Source of the DNA: Candidatus Rokuibacteriota bacterium
GTDB lineage: Bacteria > Methylomirabilota > Methylomirabilia > Rokubacteriales > CSP1-6
Direction of reading: 5' to 3'
Assembly: GCA_003221515.1 (NCBI GenBank)
Contig: QHSI01000112.1
Location: 1-64,000 of the forward strand
DNA length: 64,000 bases
Both the position numbers and the translations under genes were made by a program. How positions within the stretch are numbered: position 1 is the stretch's first letter; the number at the start of each line of letters is the position of its first letter. Positions 1 through 8,345 of the stretch are shown piece by piece. Below the pieces are notes generated by a model. It saw only the letters and a program-made list of their open reading frames with translations. It searched no databases and was not told the DNA's origin.

Positions 1-77
1 CGATCTACATCGGCCAGAAGCCGGCCGCGGCGGCCATGGGCGATCTCGCGCGCCAGATCAACGCGCTGCCCGACTAG
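1..77 (+). CDS. Sugar ABC transporter substrate-binding protein, C-terminal end (partial)
   Basis: Only the last 24 codons are present, read in the frame that ends at TAG 75-77 (…MGDLARQINALPD). The sequence alone is too short for a family call. Its position directly before two MalF/MalG-type permeases, 13 bp upstream of the first, is the usual place for the periplasmic binding protein of a carbohydrate-uptake operon. The call is an inference from context plus the plausible helical C-terminus. Confidence 0.5.
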   Translation, partial: IYIGQKPAAAAMGDLARQINALPD

Positions 78-90
78 CCCCGGCGATCCG

Positions 91-978
91 GTGGGACCGC
101 GCCGCGCGCGCCGCCGGGGCGCCCTCACGCCCTACCTGTTCCTGGCGCCCGGCCTCGTCCTGTTCGCGGCCTTCCGGGTCTATCCGCTCCTGGAAGGGCT
201 GTGGCTCTCGTTCACCAACGCGCGGCTCGGACGCGCCCAGCAGACGTTCGTCGGCGTCGCGAACTACTCGCGGCTGCTCGACGACACGCGTTTCCACGCG
301 AGCCTGCTGAACACCGCGTACTACACGATCGCGAGCACGCTGCCGATCCTCGCCGTCCCGCTCGTGCTGGCGATCGCGCTCAACCGCGGCGTCGCGCTGC
401 GCACCTTCCTGCGCGGCGCGTTCTTTTTCCCATTCACGCTCTCCGTCGTCACCGTCGGCCTGACGTGGCTCTGGCTGCTGGATCCGGTGATCGGTCCCTC
501 CACGTACTATCTGCGGGCGCTCGGGGTGCCGGTGCGCTCGTGGCTGGCCGACCCGGCCACCGCGATGTGGGGGATCATCCTGACCTCGGTGTGGTGGGTG
601 ACCGGCTACTATCTCGTGATCTATCTGGCCGGGCTCCAGGACATACCGCGCGAGCTCTACGAGTCGGCGGCGCTCGACGGCGCGAGCGGCTGGCGGAGCT
701 TCTGGGCGATCACGCTGCCGCTGCTGCGCCCCGTGTTCCTGTTCGTGCTGGTGACCCACATCATCGGCTCGTTCCAGATCTTCGGCCAGGTCTTCATCCT
801 CACCAACGGCGGGCCGGGCGACGCCACCCGCACGGTGGTCCAGCACCTCTACGAGACCGCGTTCCAGAACTTCTTCCACTTCGGCTCGGCGACGGCGATG
901 GCGTGGGTGCTGTTCCTGGTGATCCTCGCCTTCTCGCTGGTGCAGTTCCGGCTGCTGCGCGGCCACACCCAGTACTGA
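91..978 (+). CDS. Carbohydrate ABC transporter permease, MalF/UgpA type
   Basis: Inner-membrane permease of 295 residues with a GTG start. It has about six hydrophobic segments, the first right after a basic N-terminus (PYLFLAPGLVLFAAFRVYPL), the usual opening of MalF/UgpA-like subunits. The conserved cytoplasmic EAA loop is visible around residues 190-215 (ELYESAALDGASGWRSFWAI), where the ATPase docks. It should pair with the next gene. No ATPase gene is present in the window; a shared MsmX-type ATPase, or one upstream of the window, could serve. The sugar substrate cannot be read from the sequence. Confidence 0.93.
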   Translation: MGPRRARRRGALTPYLFLAPGLVLFAAFRVYPLLEGLWLSFTNARLGRAQQTFVGVANYSRLLDDTRFHASLLNTAYYTIASTLPILAVPLVLAIALNRGVALRTFLRGAFFFPFTLSVVTVGLTWLWLLDPVIGPSTYYLRALGVPVRSWLADPATAMWGIILTSVWWVTGYYLVIYLAGLQDIPRELYESAALDGASGWRSFWAITLPLLRPVFLFVLVTHIIGSFQIFGQVFILTNGGPGDATRTVVQHLYETAFQNFFHFGSATAMAWVLFLVILAFSLVQFRLLRGHTQY

Positions 979-984
979 GCCGCC

Positions 985-1836
985 GTGATCGGGACGTTCG
1001 GGCGCCTCTGGTACTGGATCCTCACTACGCTGATGGTGGCGCTCGCCGTCGTGTGGCTCTTGCCGGCGGTGTGGGTCGTCGTCACGTCGCTGAAGCTCAC
1101 CGAGAACATCGTGCGGGTGCCGCCCGAGTGGATCCCGTGGCCGGCGACGCTCGAGCACTACGGCGAGGTGCTCTTCAGCAGCTCGCGGACGGCGCGGATC
1201 GGTCGGGCGTTCCTCAACAGCACGGTGGTGTCGCTCGGGTCGGTGGCGGTGGTCCTGCTCACCAGCGCGATGGCGGCCTATCCGCTGGCCCGCATGCGCT
1301 TTCGCGGCCGCGGCCTCGTCTTCGGGCTGCTCGTCGGCAGCCTCATGATCCCGAACGCGGTCATCCTGGTGCCGCAGTACGTGCTGGTCCAGCGCCTCGG
1401 GTGGCTCAGCACCTATCAGGGGCTCATCGTGCCCGAGGCGGCGATGACGTTCGCGTTCGGCGTGTTCCTGCTCCGCCAGTTCTTCCTGACGATCCCCGCC
1501 GAGCTGGAGGACGCGGCCCGCATCGACGGCGCCGGGCCCTGGCAGATCTTCACGCGCATCTTGCTCCCGCTCTCTCAGCCGGTGCTGGGCGCGCTGGCGA
1601 TCTTCGCGTTCCGGTCGGCGTGGAACGATTTCCTGTGGCCGCTGATCGCGGTCAACAAGCCCGACATGTTCCCGCTGCCGGTCGCGCTGGCGCTGCTCCG
1701 CGGCGCTTACGCCGCGGAGTCGTACGGCCCCATCATGGCCGGCGCCGCGCTGAGCGCGCTTCCGCTGCTGATCGTGTTCCTGGTCGCCAACCGGAGAATC
1801 GTCGAGGGGGTGCGCGTGAGCGCGCTCAAGGGGTAG
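985..1836 (+). CDS. Carbohydrate ABC transporter permease, MalG/UgpE type
   Basis: Second permease subunit, 283 residues, GTG start 6 bp after the MalF-type gene. Six membrane segments are apparent and the EAA loop reads ELEDAARIDGAGPWQIFTRI near residue 175. The family forms a heterodimeric channel with the MalF-type subunit for binding-protein-dependent sugar import. The gene closes the operon: its last 11 bp overlap the tail of the convergent cupin gene, leaving no room for a separate terminator. Confidence 0.93.
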   Translation: MIGTFGRLWYWILTTLMVALAVVWLLPAVWVVVTSLKLTENIVRVPPEWIPWPATLEHYGEVLFSSSRTARIGRAFLNSTVVSLGSVAVVLLTSAMAAYPLARMRFRGRGLVFGLLVGSLMIPNAVILVPQYVLVQRLGWLSTYQGLIVPEAAMTFAFGVFLLRQFFLTIPAELEDAARIDGAGPWQIFTRILLPLSQPVLGALAIFAFRSAWNDFLWPLIAVNKPDMFPLPVALALLRGAYAAESYGPIMAGAALSALPLLIVFLVANRRIVEGVRVSALKG

Positions 1837-2251
1837 GAAGCCGGCGCGGCACCGTGGGCGTCCACGGGCCCGTGACGACGATCGCCTCACCCTCGCTTTC
1901 GCCGGGCCACGGCGGCATCGTCGCGCCGAGCACCGTGAGCGGCTCGTCGCCGAGGGCGCGGAACTGGAAGTGAGCGCCGAGCGGCACGGTCAGGCACACG
2001 CCCGTCCGGAGCTCGACGATTTCCTCGCGAGCGCCCTGGCGGCGCCACATCGCACCCCGGCCGCGCAGCACGTACCAGATCTCCTCGACGGTTCGATGGG
2101 TGACCGCGGTCGACACCTCACCGGCCGCCAGCTCGAACTCGGCCAGACCGCCACCGCCGACACCCAGCAGCACCCGGACGTCGGAGCCGTCTGGCGCCGC
2201 CGCGCGTGGCGCGTGCGCGCGATCGAGCGTGGTGAACGGTGTCGCGCTCAC
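1826..2251 (-). CDS. Cupin-domain protein
   Basis: Small 141-residue single-domain cupin. The first cupin motif region is HRTVEEIWYVLRGRG (residues 52-66) and the second is around TVPLGAHFQFRALG (88-101), so the usual metal-binding histidines are partly present (His52, Glu56, His93). The GTG start at 2251 overlaps the TGA of the upstream retropepsin-like gene as GTGA, so the two are translationally coupled. Cupins of this size can be isomerases, dioxygenases or plain metal or ligand binders; nothing here decides among them. The 3' end overlaps the convergent permease by 11 bp. Confidence 0.85.
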   Translation of the reverse strand: MSATPFTTLDRAHAPRAAAPDGSDVRVLLGVGGGGLAEFELAAGEVSTAVTHRTVEEIWYVLRGRGAMWRRQGAREEIVELRTGVCLTVPLGAHFQFRALGDEPLTVLGATMPPWPGESEGEAIVVTGPWTPTVPRRLPTP

Positions 2252-3525
2252 CGCGCGGGCTTCAGAGTGTAGGACACGAGCTCGTCGATGCGGTCGCCCA
2301 GGCTCGAGACGGTGCGCTCCCGGACCACGCCCTTCACCTCGGCCGCGTACCACACCTCCGACACGACGCGGTCGTTGACGTCGCGGCACACGAGGTGGAG
2401 GGTGAGGAACGTCCCGGCCGCCACGCTCAGCGTGGTCTCGTCGGCGGCGACGCATCGTCGGTAGAACTCGCTGCTGCGCCCGTCGCCGTCCTGGCGCTGA
2501 TAGAAAAATTCCCACTCCTTGCCGACCCGCAGCGGCCAGTCGTGGGCGATCGGCGGCGTGCGACGCAGCACCACCGCGCCGTTCACCTTCTCCATGTGCC
2601 ACCCGAGCGTCGACTTCACGTAGTAGATCTGCCGGGCGCCGGAGCGGATGACGTAGTGCTCGACGTCGTCCACCGTTTCCTCGCCCTCGACGGTGAGGAC
2701 CGACGTGCCGCTGGCGGTCGGGGTCTTCCAGCTCATTCGCCATTCGTCGCCAGGCGACCACGCCGGCACCTGCCACTCGTGGTCGCCCCTCGCCGCCGTC
2801 CCCGGCGCGACGACGGTCGCGGCGGGCTGGCTCGGTCGCGAGGGCTCCAGCGTCAGGCGCCGCGCGGCCCGGTCGATCGTGATCTTGAAGTGGCTGAGGA
2901 AGTTGCCGCCGAGCAGCCCGTCGACGCCCGCGATCTGCCCCGATCCCTCGAGGATCCCGACGTCGATGCCCTCCACCGTGGCGTCGCCGACCGCCATCGA
3001 CCCGACCTTGACGAAGGGGACCGCGTATCGCTGGCCGCCGACCACGATGCCCCTCATCTTCGGCGCGTTCGCGGGGACTTCGATCGACGCGCGGCGCGCG
3101 AACGCCGGATCGAGCACCGTCAGCGTGGCGCCGGTGTCGAGAAGAAGGGTCGCCGTGACGCCGTTCAGGACCACCGGCACCAGGCTCAATGTACCCGCCA
3201 CCTTGATCGGTACCGTCGCGGACCTGGCGGGCGCCACGAGCTGGCCTGCCGAGAACGCCTGGATGTCCAGCTGGCGCCTGACCGTCTCCTGGGCGCAGAT
3301 CTGAAACTTGCGGAGATCGGTGGCGGCGGCCGGAGCCGCCTCCGCATGCAGCCGGCCCTGATTGTCGATGCCGAGCACGCGCACCGACGGATACTGGCGC
3401 TCGCACGGCTCGAGCGCACGCCGGATCGTGCCGCCTCGATCCGCCGGCTCCGGCGCCCGGGCCGAGGCGCACCCGTGGCCGACGAGCGCGGCCACGGCGA
3501 GGAGCGCCGCCGATCTAGTCCGCAT
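2248..3525 (-). CDS. Exported retropepsin-like aspartyl protease, probable lipoprotein
   Basis: Protein of 425 residues. The N-terminus is a signal peptide ending LVGHGC, a loose lipobox with Cys19 as candidate lipidated residue. The clan-AA protease domain carries the catalytic motif LLLDTGATLTVLD (Asp130) and the later flap/hydrophobic motif VDGLLGGNFLSHFKI, both typical of bacterial one-domain retropepsins that act as dimers. About 190 further residues from position 240 (opening WQVPAWSPGDEWRMSW) form a domain I do not recognise. I chose the start at 3525 because no in-frame start lies close upstream. A short leader ORF overlaps the start. The substrate is unknown. Confidence 0.85.
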   Translation of the reverse strand: MRTRSAALLAVAALVGHGCASARAPEPADRGGTIRRALEPCERQYPSVRVLGIDNQGRLHAEAAPAAATDLRKFQICAQETVRRQLDIQAFSAGQLVAPARSATVPIKVAGTLSLVPVVLNGVTATLLLDTGATLTVLDPAFARRASIEVPANAPKMRGIVVGGQRYAVPFVKVGSMAVGDATVEGIDVGILEGSGQIAGVDGLLGGNFLSHFKITIDRAARRLTLEPSRPSQPAATVVAPGTAARGDHEWQVPAWSPGDEWRMSWKTPTASGTSVLTVEGEETVDDVEHYVIRSGARQIYYVKSTLGWHMEKVNGAVVLRRTPPIAHDWPLRVGKEWEFFYQRQDGDGRSSEFYRRCVAADETTLSVAAGTFLTLHLVCRDVNDRVVSEVWYAAEVKGVVRERTVSSLGDRIDELVSYTLKPAR

Positions 3526-3553
3526 CTCGTTCGTCGGCGAACCATTCGGCCAT
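3515..3553 (-). CDS. Possible 12-residue leaderless leader peptide
   Basis: Minus-strand ATG at 3553 opens a 12-codon ORF (MAEWFADERDAD) ending at TAG 3517-3515. It is preceded, 6 nt away, by a TATACT box, the spacing expected for a leaderless transcript. The ORF runs in another frame across the ATG (3525) of the retropepsin-like gene and stops 8 nt inside it, an arrangement compatible with termination-reinitiation. The protease gene itself has only a weak ribosome-binding site. It may equally be a chance ORF at the 5' end of the mRNA. Confidence 0.35.
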   Translation of the reverse strand: MAEWFADERDAD

Positions 3554-3559
3554 GGTCGA

Positions 3560-3565
3560 AGTATA
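3560..3565 (-). promoter_or_regulatory. -10 box (TATACT) for the retropepsin-cupin operon
   Basis: TATACT on the minus strand, ending 6 nt before the ATG at 3553. Initiation would fall on or beside that ATG. No convincing -35 hexamer is visible. Confidence 0.55.
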
Positions 3566-3608
3566 CGTGGCAGCGCCGCGTCCCCCATCGGTCTGCCGTT
3601 CGCCGTCG

Positions 3609-3638
3609 TTGGCCCGGCGGCCCGCCTCCGAGTACACT
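3609..3638 (+). promoter_or_regulatory. Promoter for the acyl-CoA ligase gene
   Basis: TTGGCC (3609-3614) and TACACT (3633-3638) are 18 bp apart. A start near 3645 would give a leader of about 13 nt holding the Shine-Dalgarno sequence GGGAGGG (3647-3653) just before ATG 3658. Confidence 0.45.
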
Positions 3639-3657
3639 GCCGTCTCGGGAGGGACGC

Positions 3658-5607
3658 ATGGCCGAGGCCGGAGGTGGCGAGGTCGTCTGGCGGCCCACGA
3701 GGGACTACGCGGAGCGCACGCGCCTCGCGCGCTTCATGCGCTCTCTCGGCATCGGCTCGCTGGAAGAGCTCCAGCGGCGGAGCGTCGCCGACCCGGACTG
3801 GTACTGGGACGCCGTCGTCCGCGACCTCGGCGTGCGCTTCACCCAGCCGTACACGAAGGTGCGCGACGTCTCGCGCGGCCTGCCGTGGCCGCGCTGGTTC
3901 GAGGGCGGGCGGCTGAACTTCGCCGACAACTGCGTCGATCGCCACCTGGATGCCGGCCGCGGGCAGCAGCCCGCGATCGTCTGGGAAGGCGACGACGGAC
4001 GGAGCCGGGTGCTGACCTACCGGGAGCTCTCGCGCGAGGTGAACCAGCTCGCCAACGCGCTCAAGCGTCTCGGTGTCGGCGAGGGTGACCGCGTGGGCGT
4101 GTTCCTGCCGATGTCGCCCGAGGCGGCCATCGCGACGCTGGCGGTCGTTCGCATCGGCGCGATTTACACCCCGTGCTTCTCTGGCTATGGTGCTCAGGCG
4201 GTGGCCTCGCGCCTGCAAGACTGCGAGGCGAAGGTGCTCCTCACCGCCGACGGCTTCTACCGCCGCGGCCAGGTGGTGAAGATGAAGGAGACGGCTGACG
4301 CGGCGGCCGCCGCGTCGCCCTCCGTCGAGCACGTCGTCGTCTACAAGCGGCTCGGTCGCGAGATCCCGTGGACGCAGGCGCGCGACCACTGGTGGCACGA
4401 GCTGATCGGCAAAGAATCCGGGCAGTGCCCGGCCGTGCCCGTCGACTTCGACCGCCCGTGCCTCATCATCTACACGTCGGGGACGACCGGACGCCCCAAG
4501 GGCGCGGTGCTCACGCAGGGCGGCTTCCTGGTCAAGTGCGCCCACGACTTCGGCTACCTGATGGACGTGGGCCCTGGCGACCGGCTCTTCTGGCTGACCG
4601 ATCTCGGCTGGCTCATGGGCCCGATGCTCATCACGGCGGCGCTCTTTCACGGCGGCACCGCCGTGCTGTTCGAGGGCGTGCCCGACTATCCGAAGCCGAA
4701 CCGGCTCTGGGCGCTCGTCGAGCGCCACCAGATCTCGGTGATGGGGCTGTCGCCCACCGCGGTGCGGGCGCTCATGCCGCACGGCGCCGAGCACGTGCAC
4801 GCTCACGAGCTCTCGTCGCTGCGCGTCCTCGGGTCGACGGGCGAGCCGTGGAACCCCGAGCCCTATCGCTGGCTCTTCGAGAACGCGGGCAAGGCGCGCC
4901 TGCCGATCATCAACTACACGGGCGGCACCGAGATCTCCGGCGGCATCCTCAGCTCGTTCCCAATCGCGCCGATCAAGCCGTGCTCGTTCACCGGGCCCAT
5001 CCCCGGCATGGCGGCCGAGTGCTTCGGCGACGACGGCCGGCCGGTGCGCGGGCAGGTCGGCGAGCTGGTCGTCACCGCGCCGTGGCCCGGCATGACGCAG
5101 GGCTTCTGGAAGGATCCGCAGCGCTACGAGGAGACGTACTGGTCGCGCTGGCCCGACGTCTGGGTGCACGGCGACTGGGCCTACGTGGACGAGGACGGGT
5201 TCTGGTTCATCCAGGGGCGCTCGGACGACACGTTGAAGATCGCCGGCAAGCGGCTCGGGCCCGCCGAGGTCGAGTCGGTGCTGGTCTCGCACGAGGCCGT
5301 CGCCGAGGCGGGCGTGGTCGGCGTGCCGCACGAGGTGAAGGGCGAGGCCATCGTCTGCTTCGTGGTGCTGCGGCCGCGCCAGCGGCCCTCCGAGGCGCTG
5401 CGCGGCGAGCTGTCGGACCTGGTCGCGCGCCAGATGGGCAAGGCGCTCAAGCCGGAACGGGTGTTGTTCACGCGCGACCTGCCGAAGACCCGGAGCGCCA
5501 AGATCATGCGGCGGGTGATCCGCGCCACGTACCTCGGCCGAGAGCCGGGTGACCTCTCGTCGCTGGAGAACCCCGCCGCCATCACGGCGGTCAAGGAGGC
5601 CGTATGA
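3658..5607 (+). CDS. Acetyl-CoA synthetase-like AMP-forming acyl-CoA ligase
   Basis: Adenylate-forming enzyme of 649 residues, the usual size of acetyl/propionyl/acetoacetyl-CoA synthetases. It activates a short acid with ATP and transfers it to CoA. Visible motifs are the P-loop YTSGTTGRPKGA near residue 273, GSTGEPWNPEP, the A5-type NYTGGTE, the hinge region GRSDDTLKIAGKRLGP, and the catalytic lysine in TRSAKIM (Lys615), which is also the usual acetylation site. The reading frame is open far upstream, but ATG 3658 is preceded by GGGAGGG at good spacing and gives the family length. The substrate is unproven. It overlaps the next gene by ATGA. Confidence 0.9.
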   Translation: MAEAGGGEVVWRPTRDYAERTRLARFMRSLGIGSLEELQRRSVADPDWYWDAVVRDLGVRFTQPYTKVRDVSRGLPWPRWFEGGRLNFADNCVDRHLDAGRGQQPAIVWEGDDGRSRVLTYRELSREVNQLANALKRLGVGEGDRVGVFLPMSPEAAIATLAVVRIGAIYTPCFSGYGAQAVASRLQDCEAKVLLTADGFYRRGQVVKMKETADAAAAASPSVEHVVVYKRLGREIPWTQARDHWWHELIGKESGQCPAVPVDFDRPCLIIYTSGTTGRPKGAVLTQGGFLVKCAHDFGYLMDVGPGDRLFWLTDLGWLMGPMLITAALFHGGTAVLFEGVPDYPKPNRLWALVERHQISVMGLSPTAVRALMPHGAEHVHAHELSSLRVLGSTGEPWNPEPYRWLFENAGKARLPIINYTGGTEISGGILSSFPIAPIKPCSFTGPIPGMAAECFGDDGRPVRGQVGELVVTAPWPGMTQGFWKDPQRYEETYWSRWPDVWVHGDWAYVDEDGFWFIQGRSDDTLKIAGKRLGPAEVESVLVSHEAVAEAGVVGVPHEVKGEAIVCFVVLRPRQRPSEALRGELSDLVARQMGKALKPERVLFTRDLPKTRSAKIMRRVIRATYLGREPGDLSSLENPAAITAVKEAV

Positions 5608-6473
5608 AGACGCTCGCGCCGTCCGTCGTCGTCGCGGTGTTGACGCTGCTGCCAGCCGCCGCGGCGCTCGCCCAGCAGCCGCCGCCGCAGCCGCCGGTGC
5701 GGGAGATCACGAAGATCGCCGGCGAGGTCTACCGGTTCCGGAACAACGCCCACTACTCGGTGTTCGCGGTGACGCCCGCCGGAGTGATCGCGACCGATCC
5801 GATCAACGCCGACGCGGCCCGCTGGCTGAAGGACGAGATCCAGAAGCGCTTCAACCAGCCCGTTCGGTACGTGATCTACAGCCACGACCACGCCGACCAC
5901 ATCTCCGGCGGCGAGGTCTTCGCCGACACCGCCGTCGTCGTCGCCCACGACTTCGCGAAGCGGGCGATCGTCGGCGAGAAGCGGCCGACCGCGATTCCTC
6001 AAGTGACGTTCTCCGACGGGCTCACCATCGAGCTCGGCGGCACCGTCGCCCAGCTCGCGTACGTCGGCAAGAACCATTCGGACAACTCGATCGTGGTGCG
6101 CTTCCCCAAGGAGCGAATCCTCTTCGCCGTCGACTTCATCCCGGTGGAGACGCTGGCGTTCCGGGACTTCCCGGACGGCTACATCTACGACTGGATCGAG
6201 TCGCTGCGAATGGTCGAGGCCATGGACTTCGACGTGCTGGCGCCCGGCCACGGCCCGCTCGGCCGCAAGGCCCACGTCGGCATGTTCCGCCAGTACCTGG
6301 AGGAGCTGCGCGACCAGGTGACGGCGGTCGTCCGCCAGGGCAAGTCGATCGAGGAGGCCAAGCAGCTCGTCAAGATGCCGAAGTACGAGAAGTGGGGGAA
6401 CTACGAGCAGTGGCTCGGGCTGAACGTCGAGGGCATGTACCGCTACGTGCAGCTCTACCGCCGGGGTAATTAG
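5604..6473 (+). CDS. Exported metallo-beta-lactamase-fold hydrolase
   Basis: 289 residues with a clear Sec signal peptide ending AAALAQ (about residue 24), so a periplasmic or secreted enzyme. The zinc-binding motif HxHxDH is SHDHADHISGG (His94 to His99). Further ligands are probably in NHSDNS, AVDF and APGHG. The family includes lactonases, glyoxalase-II-like and quinoprotein-associated hydrolases. The ATG overlaps the stop of the acyl-CoA ligase, so the two are co-translated. That pairing hints at hydrolysis of an ester or lactone whose acid is then activated, but this is inference. Confidence 0.85.
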   Translation: MKTLAPSVVVAVLTLLPAAAALAQQPPPQPPVREITKIAGEVYRFRNNAHYSVFAVTPAGVIATDPINADAARWLKDEIQKRFNQPVRYVIYSHDHADHISGGEVFADTAVVVAHDFAKRAIVGEKRPTAIPQVTFSDGLTIELGGTVAQLAYVGKNHSDNSIVVRFPKERILFAVDFIPVETLAFRDFPDGYIYDWIESLRMVEAMDFDVLAPGHGPLGRKAHVGMFRQYLEELRDQVTAVVRQGKSIEEAKQLVKMPKYEKWGNYEQWLGLNVEGMYRYVQLYRRGN

Positions 6474-6500
6474 ATGGGGGGCCCCGAGATGGCCCCCCAT
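6474..6500. terminator. Bidirectional hairpin between convergent genes
   Basis: Perfect 10-bp stem ATGGGGGGCC (6474-6483) / GGCCCCCCAT (6491-6500) with a 7-nt loop, immediately after the stop codon of the hydrolase gene. There is no T-run. Its position between convergent genes suggests a terminator or 3'-end stabiliser for both. The remaining gap to 6561 shows nothing else. Confidence 0.6.
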
Positions 6501-6561
6501 ACCCCCCAACGCTCGGACGCGCCCCGGCGGAGCCGTGGCGCGCCTCGATCGCGCGTCACGC

Positions 6562-8112
6562 TCACTTCTTGAGCTTGACGTCCTCGTAGGGCGCCGAATA
6601 CGCGTGCAGGGCGATCAGGCCGAGCCCCGACTCGTCCACGCGTGGGCCGATCGCGTTCAGGAAGCCCAGCTCCCACAGGGGCGCGTGCATGACGCGCTCG
6701 TGGGCAAGGCGCTGGATCTGGTGGAGCAGGGCCTCGCGCCGCTTGGGATCGAGCTCGCGCGCCTGCTGGACGAACATGTCGTCGATGTCCGGGTAGCCGC
6801 CCCACGAGTAGAGGCCGTCCTTGACGAAGTAGTTCTGGACTCTCGTGGCGGCGTTGCCGAGCCCGCCGGCGCCGGCCTGGAGGATGCCGGTGATCTTCTT
6901 GTCCTTCCAGTTGCCGAGGAAGGCCGCGCGCTCCATCGGCCGCAGCTTGGTGCGGATGCCCACCGCGGCCAGGTAGTTGCCGATCGACTCCGCGACGCTC
7001 GAGTACGACGCGTCGCACGCGTACTCGCCGGCGTCGAAGCCGTTGGGATAGCCGGCCTCGGCCAGCAGTTTCTTCGCCCGCGCGGGATCGTACGGGTAGG
7101 GCGGAATGAACAGCGCGTACTCGAAGGCGCCGGGGATGATGCCGCCGGTGGGCTTGGAGTGCCCCAGCGTCTCCGCCTGGTTGATCGCGTCCTTGTCGAA
7201 GGCGAGCGCCGCCGCCAGACGTACGCGCCGGTCGTGCCAGGGCGATTTCGCGTCCCACTGCAGCGGCCCGAAGTTGAGCCACTGGGTGCCGGAGATCACC
7301 GTGGGAACCAGCTTGAGCCCGGCCGTGCGCTTCACCTCTTCGCCGAGCGTGCCGCGCAGCGAGTACGCGACGTCCACTTCGCCGCGCTTGAGCATCGCCA
7401 GCCGGGTGATGTCCTCCGGAACGACCTTCCACACCAGGCGCTTGACCGTCGGGGGCTTGCGCCAGTAGCGATCGTGCGCGTCCAGGATCAGCTCGACGCC
7501 GGGGTTGAACGACGTGAGCTTGTAGGGTCCGGCGCCGACCGGCACCCGCTTGAAGCCCTCGTCGCCGACCTTCTCGACGTATTTCTTGGAGACGATCCAG
7601 CCGGCGCCGCTGGCCGGTGTCGCGTAGAACGTGATGAAGTCGGGCCACGGCTCCTTCAGCCGGAAGCGAACGCGGAGCGGGTCGACGACGTCGATGCCGA
7701 CGACCTTCTCCTTGAGCAGCTTGGCCGCGGCGCCCCGGTACCGCTCGAAGGAAAACTTCACGTCTTCGGCGGAGAAGGTATCGCCGTTGTGGAAGACGAC
7801 ACCCTTACGCAGGATGAACTCGTAGCTGAGCCCGTCCTTGGCCATGGCCCAGGATTCGGCCAGCGACGGAGCCATCGGGTTACCCGGCATCGGCTTCACC
7901 AGCGCGTCGTGCACGGCGTAGAGCACCATCATCGGGGTGATGATTCCCGTGTGCTCCGCGGGGTCGAACCAGACCGGGGCGAGCGAGACGTGCACCGCCC
8001 ACGTCATCTGACTTCCGGAAGTGTCCGCGCGCGCCTGCGCGGCCGCGGGCGTCACGTAAACGAGCGCGATCAAGGCGATGATCAGCAGAGAAAGAGGGCG
8101 CCGACCGTTCAT
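6562..8112 (-). CDS. Peptide/nickel-type ABC transporter substrate-binding protein (SBP family 5)
   Basis: Periplasmic binding protein of 516 residues. A Sec signal peptide (MNGRRPLSLLIIALIALVYV… ending AAAQA) is followed by an SBP_bac_5 fold, recognisable by LRKGVVFHNGDTFSAEDVKF and RVRLAAALAFDKDAINQ. ATG 8112 is chosen over an in-frame ATG at 8175 because it starts the signal peptide and has GAGGAGA eight bases upstream. No permease or ATPase gene is adjacent, so it is an orphan binding protein. The ligand could be a peptide, opine or metal chelate and cannot be read from the sequence. Confidence 0.9.
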   Translation of the reverse strand: MNGRRPLSLLIIALIALVYVTPAAAQARADTSGSQMTWAVHVSLAPVWFDPAEHTGIITPMMVLYAVHDALVKPMPGNPMAPSLAESWAMAKDGLSYEFILRKGVVFHNGDTFSAEDVKFSFERYRGAAAKLLKEKVVGIDVVDPLRVRFRLKEPWPDFITFYATPASGAGWIVSKKYVEKVGDEGFKRVPVGAGPYKLTSFNPGVELILDAHDRYWRKPPTVKRLVWKVVPEDITRLAMLKRGEVDVAYSLRGTLGEEVKRTAGLKLVPTVISGTQWLNFGPLQWDAKSPWHDRRVRLAAALAFDKDAINQAETLGHSKPTGGIIPGAFEYALFIPPYPYDPARAKKLLAEAGYPNGFDAGEYACDASYSSVAESIGNYLAAVGIRTKLRPMERAAFLGNWKDKKITGILQAGAGGLGNAATRVQNYFVKDGLYSWGGYPDIDDMFVQQARELDPKRREALLHQIQRLAHERVMHAPLWELGFLNAIGPRVDESGLGLIALHAYSAPYEDVKLKK

Positions 8113-8194
8113 GGGACGTCTCCTCTCGTGTCGAGATGCGGATCGAGACAAAAGATGTCCAGCGGGGCGGGGCAAAGCTTAGCACGCATCGCGG

Positions 8195-8203
8195 TGGTAT
8201 ACT
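8195..8203 (+). promoter_or_regulatory. Extended -10 promoter of the thiamine operon
   Basis: TGGTATACT (-10 hexamer 8198-8203 with the TGn extension). The expected start, about 8210, coincides with the first base of the TPP aptamer. No clear -35 box is visible. Confidence 0.65.
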
Positions 8204-8210
8204 CCGCGTT

Positions 8211-8300
8211 GGCGTCGTGGGGGGAGGTTTCCTGAGAACCGGGTGCGGCCCGGGACCCCTCGAACCTGCACTGGGTAATTCCAGCGAAGGGAACACGACG
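8211..8300 (+). promoter_or_regulatory. TPP riboswitch (THI element)
   Basis: The conserved core is present in order: CTGAGA (8232-8237), then GAACCTG (8262-8268) and TGGGTAATTCCAGCGAAGGG (8272-8291). Helix P1 closes perfectly between 8213-8219 (CGTCGTG) and 8294-8300 (CACGACG). It lies between a -10 box and thiS, the first gene of a thiazole-synthesis operon. Family knowledge: it binds thiamine pyrophosphate and lowers expression. The terminator hairpin just downstream suggests transcriptional control here. Confidence 0.93.
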
Positions 8301-8308
8301 ACGACGAG

Positions 8309-8341
8309 CGGCCGCACCCGTGAAGGGGCGCGGCCGTTTTT
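8309..8341 (+). terminator. Riboswitch expression-platform terminator
   Basis: Stem CGGCCGC (8309-8315) / GCGGCCG (8330-8336) followed by five T (8337-8341). The T-run ends only 4 nt before the thiS ATG (8346), so the hairpin also covers the region where a Shine-Dalgarno sequence would lie. I found no obvious antiterminator pairing by eye. Confidence 0.75.
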
Positions 8342-8345
8342 GCTT

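Noticed and set aside
58-1890. Minus-strand 610-codon ORF opposite the sugar permeases, and similar long antisense ORFs elsewhere (for example 2248-5331 beyond the retropepsin, 42338-45364, 55215-57638)
   Set aside because: Very GC-rich DNA leaves long stop-free antisense frames. Their translations are Arg/Asp/His-rich with no domain, and the opposite strand carries well-recognised proteins.
2239-3657. In-frame N-terminal extension of the acyl-CoA ligase to 1122 residues
   Set aside because: The extension is antisense to the retropepsin gene, has no fold, and a good Shine-Dalgarno sequence precedes ATG 3658, which gives the family length.
3658-6473. Ligase plus exported metallo-hydrolase as a new degradation pathway
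   Set aside because: The pair is translationally coupled, but both families are broad and nothing identifies a substrate.
8182-8341. tRNA or other classical RNA gene at the thiS leader
   Set aside because: The conserved bases and helix P1 match the TPP aptamer, and no acceptor-stem/T-loop pattern is present. I found no tRNA elsewhere in the window.
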